Shown here in pieces: positions 1-11,472 of a stretch of 64,000 nucleotides of DNA. The notes beneath the pieces are model-generated. The model was not told where the DNA came from. It searched no databases and saw only the letters and a program-made list of their open reading frames with translations. Location: contig JAVTVX010000017.1 in assembly GCA_033439265.1 (NCBI GenBank), positions 9,136,001 through 9,200,000 on the forward strand, given 5' to 3'. Source of the DNA: Dillenia suffruticosa (lineage: Eukaryota; Streptophyta; Magnoliopsida; Dilleniales; Dilleniaceae). Position 1 is the stretch's first letter. Each line of letters starts with the position of its first letter. The position numbers were made by a program, and so were the translations under genes.

Positions 1-5
1 TGACA

Positions 6-590
6 TGTTGGAGGAGGGTTTATCTCTACGTATGATGGCTCTATTAACTTGAACTGAGAGAGGTTAATCGTTTTTTAATCTCGATCAATGAGTCTTACAA
101 AAGAAAAATTATCTGTCTACTTGTGTACTTGTGTACTTTTGTACTTGTGTGTTTTGAAGAGATTCTGATATTCAAGTTATAGAGTAAATTTTAAAAGAAT
201 AAAATGGATTGATAGCCCAATAGAGCGAAGGGCTCTCTGTACTTGTGTGTTTTGTATATGTCCAAATAAATTATCTACGCAATAGTTATATTAAAATTTA
301 TATGTTTTTTACTTGTGAGAGCCCTGAATATGCGAGAGTAGTAAAACCTTAATTTCATTATGAGAGTGTTTTAAAATTTCAGGGAATCCGATTGTAAGGT
401 TCAAAGATTACGAAATTTTATCCGTTTAGAAAGTCTTGTTCGTCACAAAAATTCTTTTTCTTATTGACTACAATTGTACATTTACTTTCCATTTACTGTT
501 ATTCTTTTTATTTTTTAAGGAAATTGAATATCTTATTAGCGAATTGAGCAGTTGTCAATGAGCACCAAGGAGAATTGAGGATTGACCAGT
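6..590 (-). repeat. 3' LTR of the Ty3/gypsy element
   Basis: It starts TGTTGGAGGAGGG and is homologous to 3138-3655: shared blocks include CTAACTTGAACTGAGAG-like sequence near the start and GCGAATTGAGCAG near 540. The right edge is uncertain. The pairing is clear to about 557 (…GTTGTCA), and a shared CACCAAG suggests it may reach about 570-590. It is related to the solo LTR at 58668-59318. Confidence 0.75.
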
Positions 591-879
591 TGAAATATCG
601 AGCAGTTGTCTTATTAAGAGAGGAGTAATCGGTAAACACTGAGAGGGTTTGTTGTCGCTCATGGACGTATTGCATGTCTACCTTATTAAATTTGTCCACC
701 GCTTAGTGTTTTTTGGATAGAAATTTTTCTATTGTTGGCTTTTGATCTCATAGATCCCTTTGATCTGCTTGACAACTAACTGGCTATCAGTGAAGACCTA
801 CACGAGCCCCTAGCGACACTGCAATTCGTTATCTAGTTAAGAGAATTTTGTATTTTGCTTGGTTGTTAGTTGTTTGAAA

Positions 880-1165
880 GTCGAAACAAATGGTGTATTT
901 CGCCTTAAAATCATCTGGCCCTACTATGATGAACCCGACTTCACCTCCTAAGGAGTTAGACGACCCGTCGACATGGATGGTCTACTTGGACTGCAAGTGT
1001 TCTTTTTGGTCATCGACGAGGGGTTGTTGATGGACGCGGGGAATGTGTACTCGAGAATAAAGTTTATGAGGGTTTGGCATTTAATGGTCGGTCTCAACTG
1101 ATATTCAATGTCAATCTCACATAGTTCAATAGTCCACTTGATCAGTCGACCTGAGATATCTCACT
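880..1165 (-). pseudogene. Ty3/gypsy RNase H remnant
   Basis: On the minus strand, about 1160-1060 reads SGRLIKWTIELCEIDIEYQL, the block joining RT-RNase H to the second domain in plant gypsy polyproteins. About 1000-890 reads TIHVDGSSNSLGGEVGFII, the start of an RNase HI domain with its first catalytic Asp. No integrase zinc finger or DDE core follows before the 3' LTR. Confidence 0.7.
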
Positions 1166-1589
1166 TCTGTAGGATCTAATTCAAGGGCTAGTTGGTCAGG
1201 AACACAATAATGTGGGTTTGAAAGTACGGTCGAAGACGCCTAGCGATGCCGACCAATGCATAAACTATCTTCTCAATGGGTCTGTAATTTATTTCGGACT
1301 CGTGGAGTATGTGGCTAATATAGTATACCTACCTTTGTTCGGTAGATTTCTGTCTCACAAGGACAAAACAAAGTGTTTGGTTAGAGATAAAAAGGTAGAG
1401 ATAGAGGAGAGAGGTAAAGATAGAGTTTCTCATCTAAAACCGGTCAGGAGAGAAGCAGGTACTACATGAGGTATTTCTCGAGCCTTTCAAACGTAGCCTG
1501 GCATTCAATCATCCAAGTGAACTTCTAAAACTTCTTCTGGGTATCATAAAAGGGTTTATATTTTTCCTCGACCTTTGACAAAAATTGGT

Positions 1590-2150
1590 TCAAGGCTGCA
1601 ATTTTGCCCTTGAGACTTGCACGTCTTTCACCATCCTCAGTAGTGTCATATCAAGGATAGCTTGAATCTTCTTTGGATTTGCCTGAACTCCCTGGTGGAT
1701 AATTAGAAAGTCCAGAAACTTCCCGAACGTGATCCAGAAAGTGCACTTAGTGGGGTTCAACCTCATATCATACCGTTCTAACGTTTGGAACGTCTCTTCT
1801 AAGTCTGTGACGTGGTCTTCAGTATTAGAGTTTTTGACGAGTATGTCGTCGACATAAGTCTTCATGTTTTTACCAAGTTATTCGCTAAAGATCTTATTAA
1901 CCAAGAGTTGAAAAGTTAACTCAACGTTCTTGAGACCGAACGATATAATTTTGTAACAATAGGTATTAAATTTCGTAATGAATATTGTTTTTTTCTCATT
2001 CTTAGGGGCCATGCGTATTTGATTGTAACCGAAATATGCGTCTATGAAACTCAAGAGTTGGTGATCAAATGAATTATCAACCAATTTGTCGATATTGAGA
2101 AGCAGATAGCTGTCTTTTGGGTATACTTTATTAAGTTTCATGAAGTTTAT
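1590..2150 (-). pseudogene. Ty3/gypsy reverse transcriptase remnant
   Basis: Two minus-strand open segments (2141-1878 and 1865-1590) together cover the palm of a gypsy reverse transcriptase. The first carries the SFIDAYFGYNQIRM block (family form SFMDAYSGYNQI) and FGLKNVELTFQLLVNKIF. The second starts with the catalytic YVDD box and continues through DHVTDLEETFQTL, LNPTKCTFW and NPKKIQAIL. The two parts are separated by a short frame break at about 1866-1877. This is an inactive pol fragment: all domains are diverged and no single frame spans them. Confidence 0.85.
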
Positions 2151-2545
2151 TGTAGATTCTCCACTTCCCGTTCACTTTTTTCACCATGATCACGTTGGCC
2201 AACCACTTGGCAGATAGACCCTACTGTTAAAAACTTTTGAACCTCTTCTTGTATCGCATGTTGGCATTCCGGTGTGAACACCTATTTCTTTTACTTAACA
2301 GGCTTGTGATTGGTGTCTATAGTCAATTTGTGGATTATGACCGAGGGGTGAATGTCTAACATGCTCTCGGGAGACCACGCGAAGACTTTGAAATGGTGTC
2401 GTAGGCAATCCACGATTACCTTCTAAAGGGATGTCAATAGGTACGCACTGATCTGAACGGTTTGACCAGGCGTGTCGGTGATGGGAATCTCGATCACCTC
2501 CTCTCCAGGTTAAGGTTTTGACTATTGTTCAATGTCATCTTGGAG

Positions 2546-2800
2546 TTACATAGTGTTTATTGATAAGATTTTCTCTTCTCCTTCCATTATGGAGGCGAAT
2601 AATAGATCGGGGTCACTGTGAAGTGTCGTGATACTCAAGAGTACTCTGAACTTGACCTTCATGTGTCTAATGCTCGATAGTGTTTCGAGACCGATTAGAC
2701 TGGGGCGACTCAGGATGGTATTGTAAAGGAACGGGAGTTTTACCACATAACAAGTAGTCGGAGTAGCAGTGTGATGAGGAGATGTTTCTAGTGACACGAG
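2546..2800 (-). pseudogene. Ty3/gypsy protease-RT linker remnant
   Basis: An open segment reads YNTILSRPSLIGLETLSS then HMKVKF, matching the conserved YNAILGRPxL…HLKxKF block that lies between protease and reverse transcriptase in plant Ty3/gypsy elements. It is upstream of the RT remnant in the right order and on the same strand. Confidence 0.7.
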
Positions 2801-3137
2801 GAGCGAAATGAGTCCTTTTGGCTATTTACATTCGCCAGCGAGCCCTCTAATAGGCTGATCAGAGGTTTAAAATTGAGATAAAGCGAAATCCATCCAGTGG
2901 AAGGTGTCCCAGAGGAGGATGTCACATTCCGCTCCTTAATTCATGAAGATCCTCTTGACAAGGTAAAAGTCGATTCTTGCTATAATGATTAGTGGATCAT
3001 TTTGACGGGGTTCAACTCTTGTCAAATCATCATCATCAAAATCAATTATTGGCCTTATTCTTTTGACTAATACCATGATGGAGAGAAAAGAAAAAATGGG
3101 TCAAGAAATAAGTTTGTTCCCACAGACGGCGTCAATC

Positions 3138-3655
3138 TGTTAGGAGTGAGTTTGACTCCACAGATAATGGCTCTACTAACTTGAACTGAGAGGCTGGGCC
3201 ATCCTCTGATCTCAATCAATGAGTCCAACAAAAAGACAGTAAGAGGGTGCTTTGGCAAGTGAGACTCTGAAACTCAAATTTGAGAGCGGTTTTCAAAAAA
3301 AGAAAACAAACTGATATAGCCCAAGAGAGCGAGAGCTCTATATACTTGTGTGTTTTGTGTAAGTTAAGAGAACTTACCTAGGTGGTAGATGTATTGAAAT
3401 TCATATATTTTTTGCTTGTGAGAGGCATGTGTATCAGTGGTGGTCCCATGAGAATGTCATAAGATTTTAGGGAATCCGATCGCAAGACTCTTAAATATTT
3501 TGAAATCTTACCCATTTAGGAAGTTCAAATCGTTGCGGAGATTTTTTTCCTTATTAACCACAATTGTAGATCTACTTTCCATTCACGTATAATTCTTCCT
3601 GTCTTTTTAGGGAGGTGAATATATTATTAGCGAATTGAGCAGCTGTCACCAAGTA
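3138..3655 (-). repeat. 5' LTR of the Ty3/gypsy element
   Basis: Direct repeat of the LTR at the left edge of the window, same orientation. It starts TGTTAGGAGTGAG and ends near GCAGCTGTCA. Immediately inside it (about 3112-3137, read on minus) is GACGCCGTCTGTGGGAA, the conserved primer-binding region downstream of the 5' LTR in many plant Ty3/gypsy elements. This fixes the transcription direction as minus. Confidence 0.75.
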
Positions 3656-3659
3656 TCAG

Positions 3660-4050
3660 TATTTTAAGAAATTAATCTTAAATTTGTAATTTATTTAAAA
3701 ATATGGCATAATGTCGATAAGTAGAAAATCATGTTTTTATCATGACCGTTCATATGATCCACAATCAAAATTCAACACAAGTTTTGATCAAAATCCTACG
3801 AGTGTTACCATTTCATCCATCAATGTGTCTTCGTCATGAGCTAACCATACGTCTTTAACCTAGATAGTACCCTTGCTTTGCCTGTAAACTCCTGATTGGA
3901 AGTGTCAAGATCAAAAGAATAATAGAGGATATGAGTGAGGAAGGGAGACCGAGAAAGGAAGAGAGTGAGGATGAAAAATGGGGGGATTATGTAGAAAGAG
4001 AAAGGAGTGAAAGAGAAGAAAAATTAATAAGAGAGAAAAGGGGAAGATTA
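3660..4050. other. Intergenic, no gene seen
   Basis: AT-rich sequence followed by a purine-rich GA stretch (about 3900-4060). I recognise no gene or repeat boundary here. Confidence 0.5.
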
Positions 4051-4984
4051 AAAAAATAAAATTCTAAAAAGCCACTTTTTAAAGGTTTGGTCATAATATC
4101 ACTTTTAGATTATTTTGCAAAATCATCTTTTTTAAGATGGTTTAAAAACCGAGATATGTAACCAAATAATCCAAAAAAAAAAATTAAAATAACCCGATTC
4201 GAAAAAAATTTTCCCAAATAACCCGAATTTGTCGGGAGTTGGAGACGCGACACACTGTGTCGCGTCTTCAACCCGCGACAAAGTCCAGAGAGAGAGAGAG
4301 AGAAAGAAGTCCGCGGGGGGGGGGGAGGGAGAGAGGGGAGGAGAGCGGCGGGGGCGGAGGGGGGAGAGAGGAGCGCGGCGGCGGGGGGAAGGAGAGAGAG
4401 GGGAGGACCGCGGCGGGGTGTGGAGGGGGGAGGGAGGGAGGGAGAGAAAGAGGGGAGGCGGCGGGGGATCCGCCGGGGGAGGGAGAGAGAGAAAGAGGGG
4501 AGGGGGCTGGTGGCGGGCGGCGGAGGGGGGAAGGAGAGAGAGGGGAGAGGCGCGGCGGGGTGCGGAGGGGGGAGGGAGAGAGAGAGGGAGGGCCGTGGGG
4601 GGGCAGAGGGCTGCGGGGGTGCGGAGGGGGGAGGGAGAGAGAGAGGGAGGGCCGCGGGGAGGCAGAGGGCCACGGGGGGGGCGGAGGGGGAAGGAGAGCC
4701 GCCTCTCCTCCCCCCTCCACCCCCCCCGCGGCCCTCCCTCTCTCTCTCCCTCCCCCCTCCGCCCCCGCTGTGTCTCTCTCCTCCCCCTCCGCCCCCCTGC
4801 GGCCCTCTCTCTCTCTCCCTCCCCCCTCCGCATCCCGCTGCGCCCCTCCCCTCTCTCTCTCCTTCCCCCCTCTGCCGCCCGCCGCCCACCGCAGTCCTCC
4901 CCTCTCTCTCCTTCCCCTTGCCGCCCACGCCGTGCTCCTCCCTTCCCCCGCCGCTCTCCTCCCCTCTCTCCCTCCCCGCGCGGA

Positions 4985-5020
<36 letters not shown>

Positions 5021-5325
5021 TCGACTTTGTCGCGGGTTGAAAACGCCACACAGTGTGTCGCATCTTCAACTCCCGACAAATTCGAGTTATTTGGGAAAAT
5101 TTTTTTCGACTCGAATTGTTTTAAAAAAAATTTTTTTTGTGGGTCATTTCGGTACATGTCTCTTAAAAACCATCTTTTTTCGTAATTATCTTTCATGAAA
5201 ATCTCAAAATATTCTCTTTTTTTTTTTTATAAATGTTGTTGAGGGGCATTTTTGCAAAATACTTCAAAAATGTAATTTTTGAAAGTTTTGGGGCAAAAGT
5301 GTAGTTTTTTATTTAAAAAAAAATT
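4050..5325. mobile_element. Large GC-rich fold-back (inverted-repeat) element
   Basis: The whole interval is a long imperfect inverted repeat centred near 4698. Outer arms are AT-rich: AAGATGGTTTAAAAACC (about 4134) pairs with GGTTTTTAAGAG-type sequence near 5160. The middle of each arm carries TTGTCGGGAGTTG (4230) and CAACTCCCGACAA (5068), then a short palindrome around CACACTGTGTCGC. The inner arms are almost pure purine on the left (GA/GGGG, 4284-4690) and almost pure pyrimidine on the right (CT/CCCC, 4705-5020). No transposase is present. The long ORFs on both strands here (up to 354 codons) are simple Gly/Arg/Glu or Pro/Ser/Leu repeats and mirror each other, so I call none of them genes. 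It resembles a fold-back or MITE-like non-autonomous DNA element; the superfamily is not assigned. Confidence 0.75.
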
Positions 5326-7555
5326 ATGGGGCCAAACTCTAATTTCAACGTATATTCAAATACTATGAATAACTTTATTTATTTTAAAAATTATATTCAA
5401 ATTAGGTGAAAAATACAGATCGGCTCACAACCAGGAAATTTTGAGGATAAATATTTGACTCTCTAAAAAGAAAATATGGAAAAACCCCTTTTTTGCTTGT
5501 CATTTATTAATGTGAGTATTGTGAAATCATCCTTACTTGTTTGTTTATGTTTGAAAATATTAAGTGACCTTTTTTTCTGTTTATCTTTGTAGGCGTAGAT
5601 ATTAAATAATACAATTTGGTTTTGTCCGATTTGGCTTTGATTTTAATATATACAAAGTATGGATATGTGAGAATATAATATTTTATTTAAATAATTAACC
5701 TTTGTACTATTATCAAGATAAATTATTCTAATTTTGATAATAGAATTTAATAATTAATTTATTAGTTTTCGGAGTTTCAATAATTATTCAGGTGTGGCCT
5801 ACAAGGGAAAGGATCAAATCTCATTTCAATTATTGAATGTCTGAACTCAAATGACTTCCAACAAAAATCGCTTGGGAAAAACCCCATTCTTGCTCTGCTT
5901 TGAAGTCTTAAAAAATTGATGAAATTCGAGGCAAAGGAAGGATATGGTTTGATATATCAAAGGTGAATCAGATATTTGATCACGTCTTCAAAGAGAAACC
6001 AATTAGGCTATCAGATGCCCATAAAATTCTATCAGCCAAATTACAGAACCAGAAGTATTGTAAGTGACAATCACTCAATCACTCTTCCAGTCTTGCTACT
6101 AACTATTCGAGATATGCAATGAAGAAAGCTTTAACAGAAAGAGAATTCAAGCCGGCTAATAAAGCATCTCTAGAACTAGCTAAGACCAAATGATACAAAA
6201 GAACGGAAAATTCCACTTGAATTGTGAGCATTGTCAAATCAAGTGCAGAATAGCGGCTGCTGGAACAAAATGTTAAAGTGAAAATATTATTCTTGGTGAG
6301 TCATTCAATAATCTGCGATAAGTGATATTAATGGTATGATTTGGTGGGTTGGATGATGTCCCTAAAAAGCATTAAAAAAATCATTTTGAGACACTGACAA
6401 CTGACATAAATTGGCCTCTTTTAAGCCTAACTAGCGACGAGGATCCAAAAGCTTTGAATTTGTGGATCAGTTCAAACTTCAAGCATCACGTACGCGTCCC
6501 TACCCATGGAAACGGATATTTTATTTTTTTAATTAAAGATTTTTCATTTAAATTATGAGAATTAATTTTTTAACAAATTTTATAATATTAAAATTTAATT
6601 AATCAAATAAATATAAAAAAAAGGGTTTGCCCTTTATTTATTGAAAAATTCTTACAAGATGAGGACAAATTGAGGATAAAAAAGAGATGATATTTTCTTT
6701 TTCCTTTCTGCACGATTTTCGCTTTTCTATTTTTCATTTTTTAATTTTTGTCTTTTTAGAAATAATTATTTTTAAAAGGTTTAAAATTGTTAATATTATA
6801 ATTGTCTTTTAGTTTTAGTTAAAAGATGATTGATTTACACGATATAATTTTTATTCTAATATGTTGATTTGTATTAAATAAATCTATTTATCTTTGTTAC
6901 TAAAAATCTGACAATCATTTTTAATAAAAAGTGAAAGAATAATTCACTCCGCAACCACACTAAAAATGGGGTTAATACGTATTGCTTTTGAGATCTTCTC
7001 CTACACGATATCTTAATTTCCATTCTGTCACTAACAAGGTAGGATTGACTACTTTCACCATTCTTAAGCAATATGGGTTGCCGGGTCAAGCAAAAAGCAT
7101 ATATGAGGCTGTTTTTTAATATACTTTTATTAATTATCGTATTGGAAAACGAAAATGAAGTAGAATTTCCTAATACAAAATTTGAATTTGATATCAATCA
7201 AATACGTGGACAATCCCGGAACGTATCCAAAGCAAGATATCCTGATTCTCACAAAAAAAGACAAAAAAAAAAGAAAAGAACAAGAGATCCTGACGGATTT
7301 CTATTAGCACTGTAGAGCTTAGAAGAAGAAGAAAAAGACTCGGGAACCGGCGGTCAATTCTTCATTAGCCGCTTGCTTTTGAAACCAACACCCCCGGGCC
7401 CCCTCCCTCAAATGGTGCCATGTCCAGCTCACCATGGCCCAATAGCAAACGACTGTCCAATTTCTTTGATGATTCTGGTTCAATGTTCATAAGGCTCACT
7501 CAGATGATCTGCCTGCTTTTGTGAGTCCATAACAGGCCTACGTAAGATTTCTCTT
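5326..7555. other. AT-rich intergenic DNA, no gene recognised
   Basis: Mostly AT-rich sequence. Two overlapping antisense open frames (minus 7197-6874, 107 codons; plus 7073-7315, 80 codons, Lys-rich end) match nothing I know, and I do not call them genes. A short GC-rich patch lies near 7380-7400. Confidence 0.45.
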
Positions 7556-7800
7556 CTTTTTTTTTTTTTTTTGATCTCTGACTTCGTCACCGCTCAGTAT
7601 CTAAGATTTTATCCCGACTAATCTAGACCAATCCACTATCATACCCGCTTTCAGAGGATCTTCCAACGTGATTTTTTCTATTCCCATACCAAGTCGAATC
7701 CAGACATAATTAAAGAATTTCAATATCCTTTCCATTAAACCAATCAAACGTTGATCTACGTAACATTTCTCAGTTGTAAAGATGGGCAGCCTTTGCAAAA
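7556..7800 (-). mobile_element. SINE-like element, minus orientation (family 2, copy 1)
   Basis: It begins on the plus strand with a poly-T run (about 7556-7572), the tail of a minus-strand retroposon. It shares several blocks with 61555-61749: GACTAATCTAGACC versus AACTAATCTAGTCC, CCAACGTGATTTTTTCTAT versus CCAACGTAGTCTGTTCTAT, and TTCCATTAAACCAATCAA versus TATCCTACTAATCCAACTAA. Flanks GTAAGATTTCTC (about 7541) and GTGAGATTTACTC (about 7803) may be a decayed target duplication. Confidence 0.5.
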
Positions 7801-7810
7801 TGGTGAGATT

Positions 7811-8925
7811 TACTCGCCCTTGATGTATTATAAATAAGAATTTAATCTCAGAATATGCTAAAACACTGCTGGATGAATCAAACCTTCATTAATTCATTTA
7901 ACCCTATTATTGAAGGGAAAAAAAAAATAAAGTATGATGAAATGGGTAAGTCAAAGGAGTGTAACTCCTGAAAGAAATCTTGTGCTACTTGATATTTTTC
8001 GGAGATAGAAAAGTGGATTAACACACGAAAAAAAAAAACCCTCAAAAAAATATTATGAAAACAAATGGCCCTATCATCGGCCGTGTGAGAATAGTGTTTT
8101 CTTTTGTGAAAATCGTGGTGGTGACTGTGGTGTGGGTCTTCGACACAATGATTGAAAGCCAATCAGACCATGTGACGATTACTCTTTTACGGTTCAGCCA
8201 ATAAACTGCCATGCCTTTCCCTGCGATAACTACATCATTGAAATCTTTGACACAAGATATGTCTTGTACCACTAGACATCCTTGTCATTTCCCACCTTTT
8301 TTTTTCCTTTTTTTTGTTTTAAATAAATACTGCTCGTCTGACTACAAACAGACATAGATTAAGTATGATTATAAATTTGTCTTGCTGTAAAAAAGCTTGG
8401 TTTAATTTAATTGAGATTTTGTTTTATTGATTTCGACGGTTGAATTTTAATTAATGTTCGATTAAAATCTTAATTTAGTAAAAAGAGACATTATTGATTA
8501 TTTAAAATTATACTTAAATTATTGTTAACCTATGCTTTCTTTTTTTTTTTTAAAAAAAAAATAATAAATGGATTAACTTGTACTAATTTTTTATGTAATT
8601 TTCTTTTAAAAAAGTTGCATAGTTCCGAATTGTGAAAGTTTGGTTTGAAATGATTGAAACAAGATAAGGAGTTAATATTTTGTTGCTTTTGTGTAGGAAT
8701 GTAGTATTTTTTTGTGGGGTATATAAAGACAATGTTTTCCCTTTTTTGTTATAATTAGAAAAGAAAAAAAAAAAACTATTAGAAATCAGTTTTACTCTAC
8801 CTAATAAACCTCGGTATCAAGTAAACCACGAATAAGAAGTAATAATTACAACATAAATAATTATAAGAAAAAAATAAAAATACTCAGAATACCAATTTTA
8901 ATTCATATTAATTATACAAATTTAA
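7811..8925. other. Intergenic, no gene seen
   Basis: AT-rich DNA with homopolymer runs. Two short minus-strand open frames around 7878-8272 overlap each other and show no family motif. Confidence 0.4.
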
Positions 8926-8927
8926 TC

Positions 8928-9010
8928 GATAAGACAACCGTTCTTAAGGAGACGATTTAGTGGTCACAACCCCATCTCTTAATTTCAAATATCTATGTAA
9001 TAAAAAAAAT
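8928..9010 (+). mobile_element. SINE-like element (family 1, copy 1)
   Basis: The block TTCTTAAGGAGACGATTTAG, then TGGTCACAACCCCATCTCTTA, TTTCAAATATCTATGTAAT and a short poly-A tail recurs with substitutions at 13219-13306 and 55941-56020. GATTTAGTGGTCA looks like a decayed box A, and the TTTCAAATTCGAA region of copy 2 like a decayed box B, as in tRNA-derived SINEs. Confidence 0.45.
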
Positions 9011-9012
9011 AA

Positions 9013-9555
9013 TCAAAAATACAACCAATTAGCTAAATAAAGACTCAAAATTGGACAGAAAAAACAACTCCACCAAATTGCAAAACCACTTACCAATTAA
9101 GGATTCTAATTCATATTGCTGATTATTTTAAACTTAAGCGTCATATATACCAAGTTCACCTGCTCGTGTAACAATTACAACCTGTTCATGAAAATATCAA
9201 TTTCGTCATCCTCCGAACTCTTCCATTTCACCTCCCATTTTGTTAACTATTGTTCAAATTTTTTTTTTAACCTTTTTCGGGGGTAATGGCAATATTTTTC
9301 TTTATTTATAATCGATTTGTAGATAGAAACAAAGTACTTTGTATAGGCTTAGGAATTAATTTTCATGGAGAACGTGAACGACTACCCATCACGAACAGAG
9401 TACTCCTGCTGGAAAACCCATTAGATGCAAAGCTTCACTTTTTCTATTTTAATTTCAATTTTCTTGTTTTAATTTAATTTTGTTATTTCAAATTTGTGTC
9501 CATCAGCGGGCGAAGCTCTAGTGATAGGGGAGATCGAGGGGGCACCGCCCCAAGC
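9013..9555. other. Intergenic, no gene seen
   Basis: AT-rich DNA. A 63-codon open frame at 9286 shows no recognisable motif. Confidence 0.4.
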
Positions 9556-9559
9556 TTGG

Positions 9560-10481
9560 GTAAAATATTCCTTTTCCCCATTTCACCGAAAATCACATAT
9601 TACCTTAAGATAAGAAAAATATCCACTCATGTTCTTATGGTTTTAAAAAATTGGAAAACGGACAGAAACTGATGGAATAGTGCAAAATTAACGGAGATGT
9701 AACGGGAGAACATAAAATATCCATCATACCATCATCTTCAACCTCCACCAAAAAAACAAAAAACAAAAAACTCAAGTCTCGCTCCTTCAAACACCAGTAG
9801 AAATTCAGTCTCTTCAACCCGAAAGATGATGATGACTGTTTCGAATTGGAGGATCAAGCGATAGTGGTCCGATGAGGGTCCGATTGGGTCTAGAATCCTT
9901 CAAACACCTGCAGAGATTCAGTCCCTTCCCAAGTCTCTCTCTCTCTCACATTGCTCTCTCCCTCCCCTCTCCAGAAATCAGTGCCGCCGCCGCCCCCACC
10001 ACCCATCTCAGCCTCTTCCATCACCGGCCCGACATCCCTCTATTTCAAGCAATCAAATCTTCTCTCTCTGTGAGGTGAATCGTTCTCTGCAGTCGCGCGA
10101 TTTCTTTTCCACTTGTAGTCGCACAGCTGATCTCCATCACCCTTTCCTACCTCCTCTGTTGCCGTTTGATAGTCGAAGCTTCGTTCAATGTCAGGCGATC
10201 GTTCTCTATCTCTCTCACCCTCTACAGTCGTGATCTCCATCTTGAGAATGCACGATCTCTCTCTCTCTCTCTCTCTGGAACTTGATCGAAGCCCTTAGTT
10301 TCAATCTCTCCCCCAATCTGAGTTCAATCGCGTCATCTCTTCTCTCTGTTCGCAGCAACCACCGCAGTTGGAGACTTGGGTTTGGTTGGCGATTGTGCTG
10401 AGGGCTTGGATGTGTATTCCGGAGCAGAGAGATGGAGTTTTGGGTTTGGTCGGAGACTTGGGTTTGGATTGGTTGGAGTTT

Positions 10482-10515
<34 letters not shown>

Positions 10516-10730
10516 GGGGTTTCCAATTGAGGACGATGAGAGAGATGGGAAATGGAAGTTGCAGAGGCAATTTTGGAAAAGAAATTAATCTTTCCAGATG
10601 ACGGAGATTTCCGCTCGTGGTTCTCAATCTTCGTGATTTTTTCACATTTCCGTCGGCTTTCCCCATTTTTTAAAACTACGAGGATACAAGTGAATAAGCT
10701 TTTTACCATGGAGAGAAAAGTATAATTTAT
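9560..10730. mobile_element. Second fold-back element, about 1.1 kb
   Basis: Imperfect terminal inverted repeats: left about 9610-9680 (…ATGTTCTTATGGTTTTAAAAAATTGG…, read in two parts, then AAACGGACAGAAAC) matches the reverse complement of about 10625-10705 (TATCCTCGTAGTTTTAAAAA, then GCCGACGGAAAT). The interior is CT-rich on the left and GA-rich on the right ((GA)n at 10486-10511). It also holds two ~35-bp direct copies of TCCTTCAAACACC…GATTCAGTC (9783 and 9896). The ORFs of 60-164 codons inside are simple-sequence products that overlap on both strands. Confidence 0.55.
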
Positions 10731-11470
10731 TTTTTTTTATTCAACAAATATTATTGGAATAAAATTAGAATTGAAATATGATCTTTAGGGCTCAGAATCA
10801 ACATTTCTGAAAATTCTGGGACATGAGGAGTCGGGTAAACTGTGAATTGTTTATTAATTAGTTAATATATTGTGAAGTTATTTAATCATCACCTTAGTTA
10901 ATTAATTGCCACCGAAACATATTTAATCATCACATTAGTTAGCGCGCGCGTGTGTGTATATATATATATATGCTAAAATTCAAAAGGAAAAAAAAAAAGT
11001 GGTAAATAGACTCTAGGAAGAACATTTTATTCCCAAGTCCAGTGCAAGATTTTATGATTTTTACCATTATTTTTTTTATTGTTCAACAGTGTTGGCATTC
11101 GATTCAAAGGTGAATGAGGCTGGCAAGGGAGAGTAGACCTCTCACCTCGTACTCTTTTTGATCCTTATTGAAAGGAAATACTTATGATATGCAAACCTTT
11201 AGAACTTTCTCTAATAAATTTTAGCCAATCTGTCAAAGATCAAATTACCCTTATCTTCTCTTGTTGGAGAAATTTGAGCTGATTGCCTTCAAAGGACATT
11301 AGTGAAAGAAAAAATTTGACAAATTACACAGCAAGTCACAGGAAGCTCCGAAAACATCAAGCACCATTTTTGCCATAAAAAGTACATTTTTCTGTTTTAT
11401 GTCGTGTTTTACATCTGTTTCAAGGTCACAAATACAACTCCTCATAGGTGGGCATACTCTTTATTTTTAT
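10731..11470. other. Intergenic with GT/AT microsatellite
   Basis: A GCGC-GTGTGT-ATATAT compound microsatellite lies at about 10942-10970. No gene is seen. Confidence 0.5.
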
Positions 11471-11472
11471 TA

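Larger units (their letters stand above)
6..3655 (-). mobile_element. Decayed Ty3/gypsy LTR retrotransposon, internally deleted
   Basis: Two homologous LTRs flank about 2.5 kb of internal DNA. Read on the minus strand, the order is 5' LTR (about 3138-3655), primer-binding region, protease-RT linker (about 2800-2546), reverse transcriptase (about 2150-1590), RNase H (about 1160-880) and 3' LTR (from 6 to about 557-590). That order is standard for Ty3/gypsy pol. I recognise no gag and no integrase, so internal segments are missing; the reading frame is broken repeatedly by stops and shifts. The LTRs differ at many sites, which suggests an old insertion. I could not find a clear 5-bp target duplication (TGACA on the left, CCAAG on the right), so the outer ends are approximate. 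Confidence 0.85.

Noticed and set aside
4110-5198. Six overlapping ORFs of 150-354 codons on both strands
   Set aside because: They are mirror translations of GA/CT and G/C simple sequence inside one inverted repeat (Arg/Glu/Gly or Pro/Ser/Leu only); no protein family signal.
6874-7315. Two antisense ORFs (107 and 80 codons), considered as a plastid DNA insert
   Set aside because: I could not match either strand to a plastid gene I can name, and the frames are AT-rich with no motif.
10040-10709. ORFs of 66-164 codons around the GA/CT tracts
   Set aside because: They overlap each other on both strands within the fold-back element and consist largely of simple repeats.
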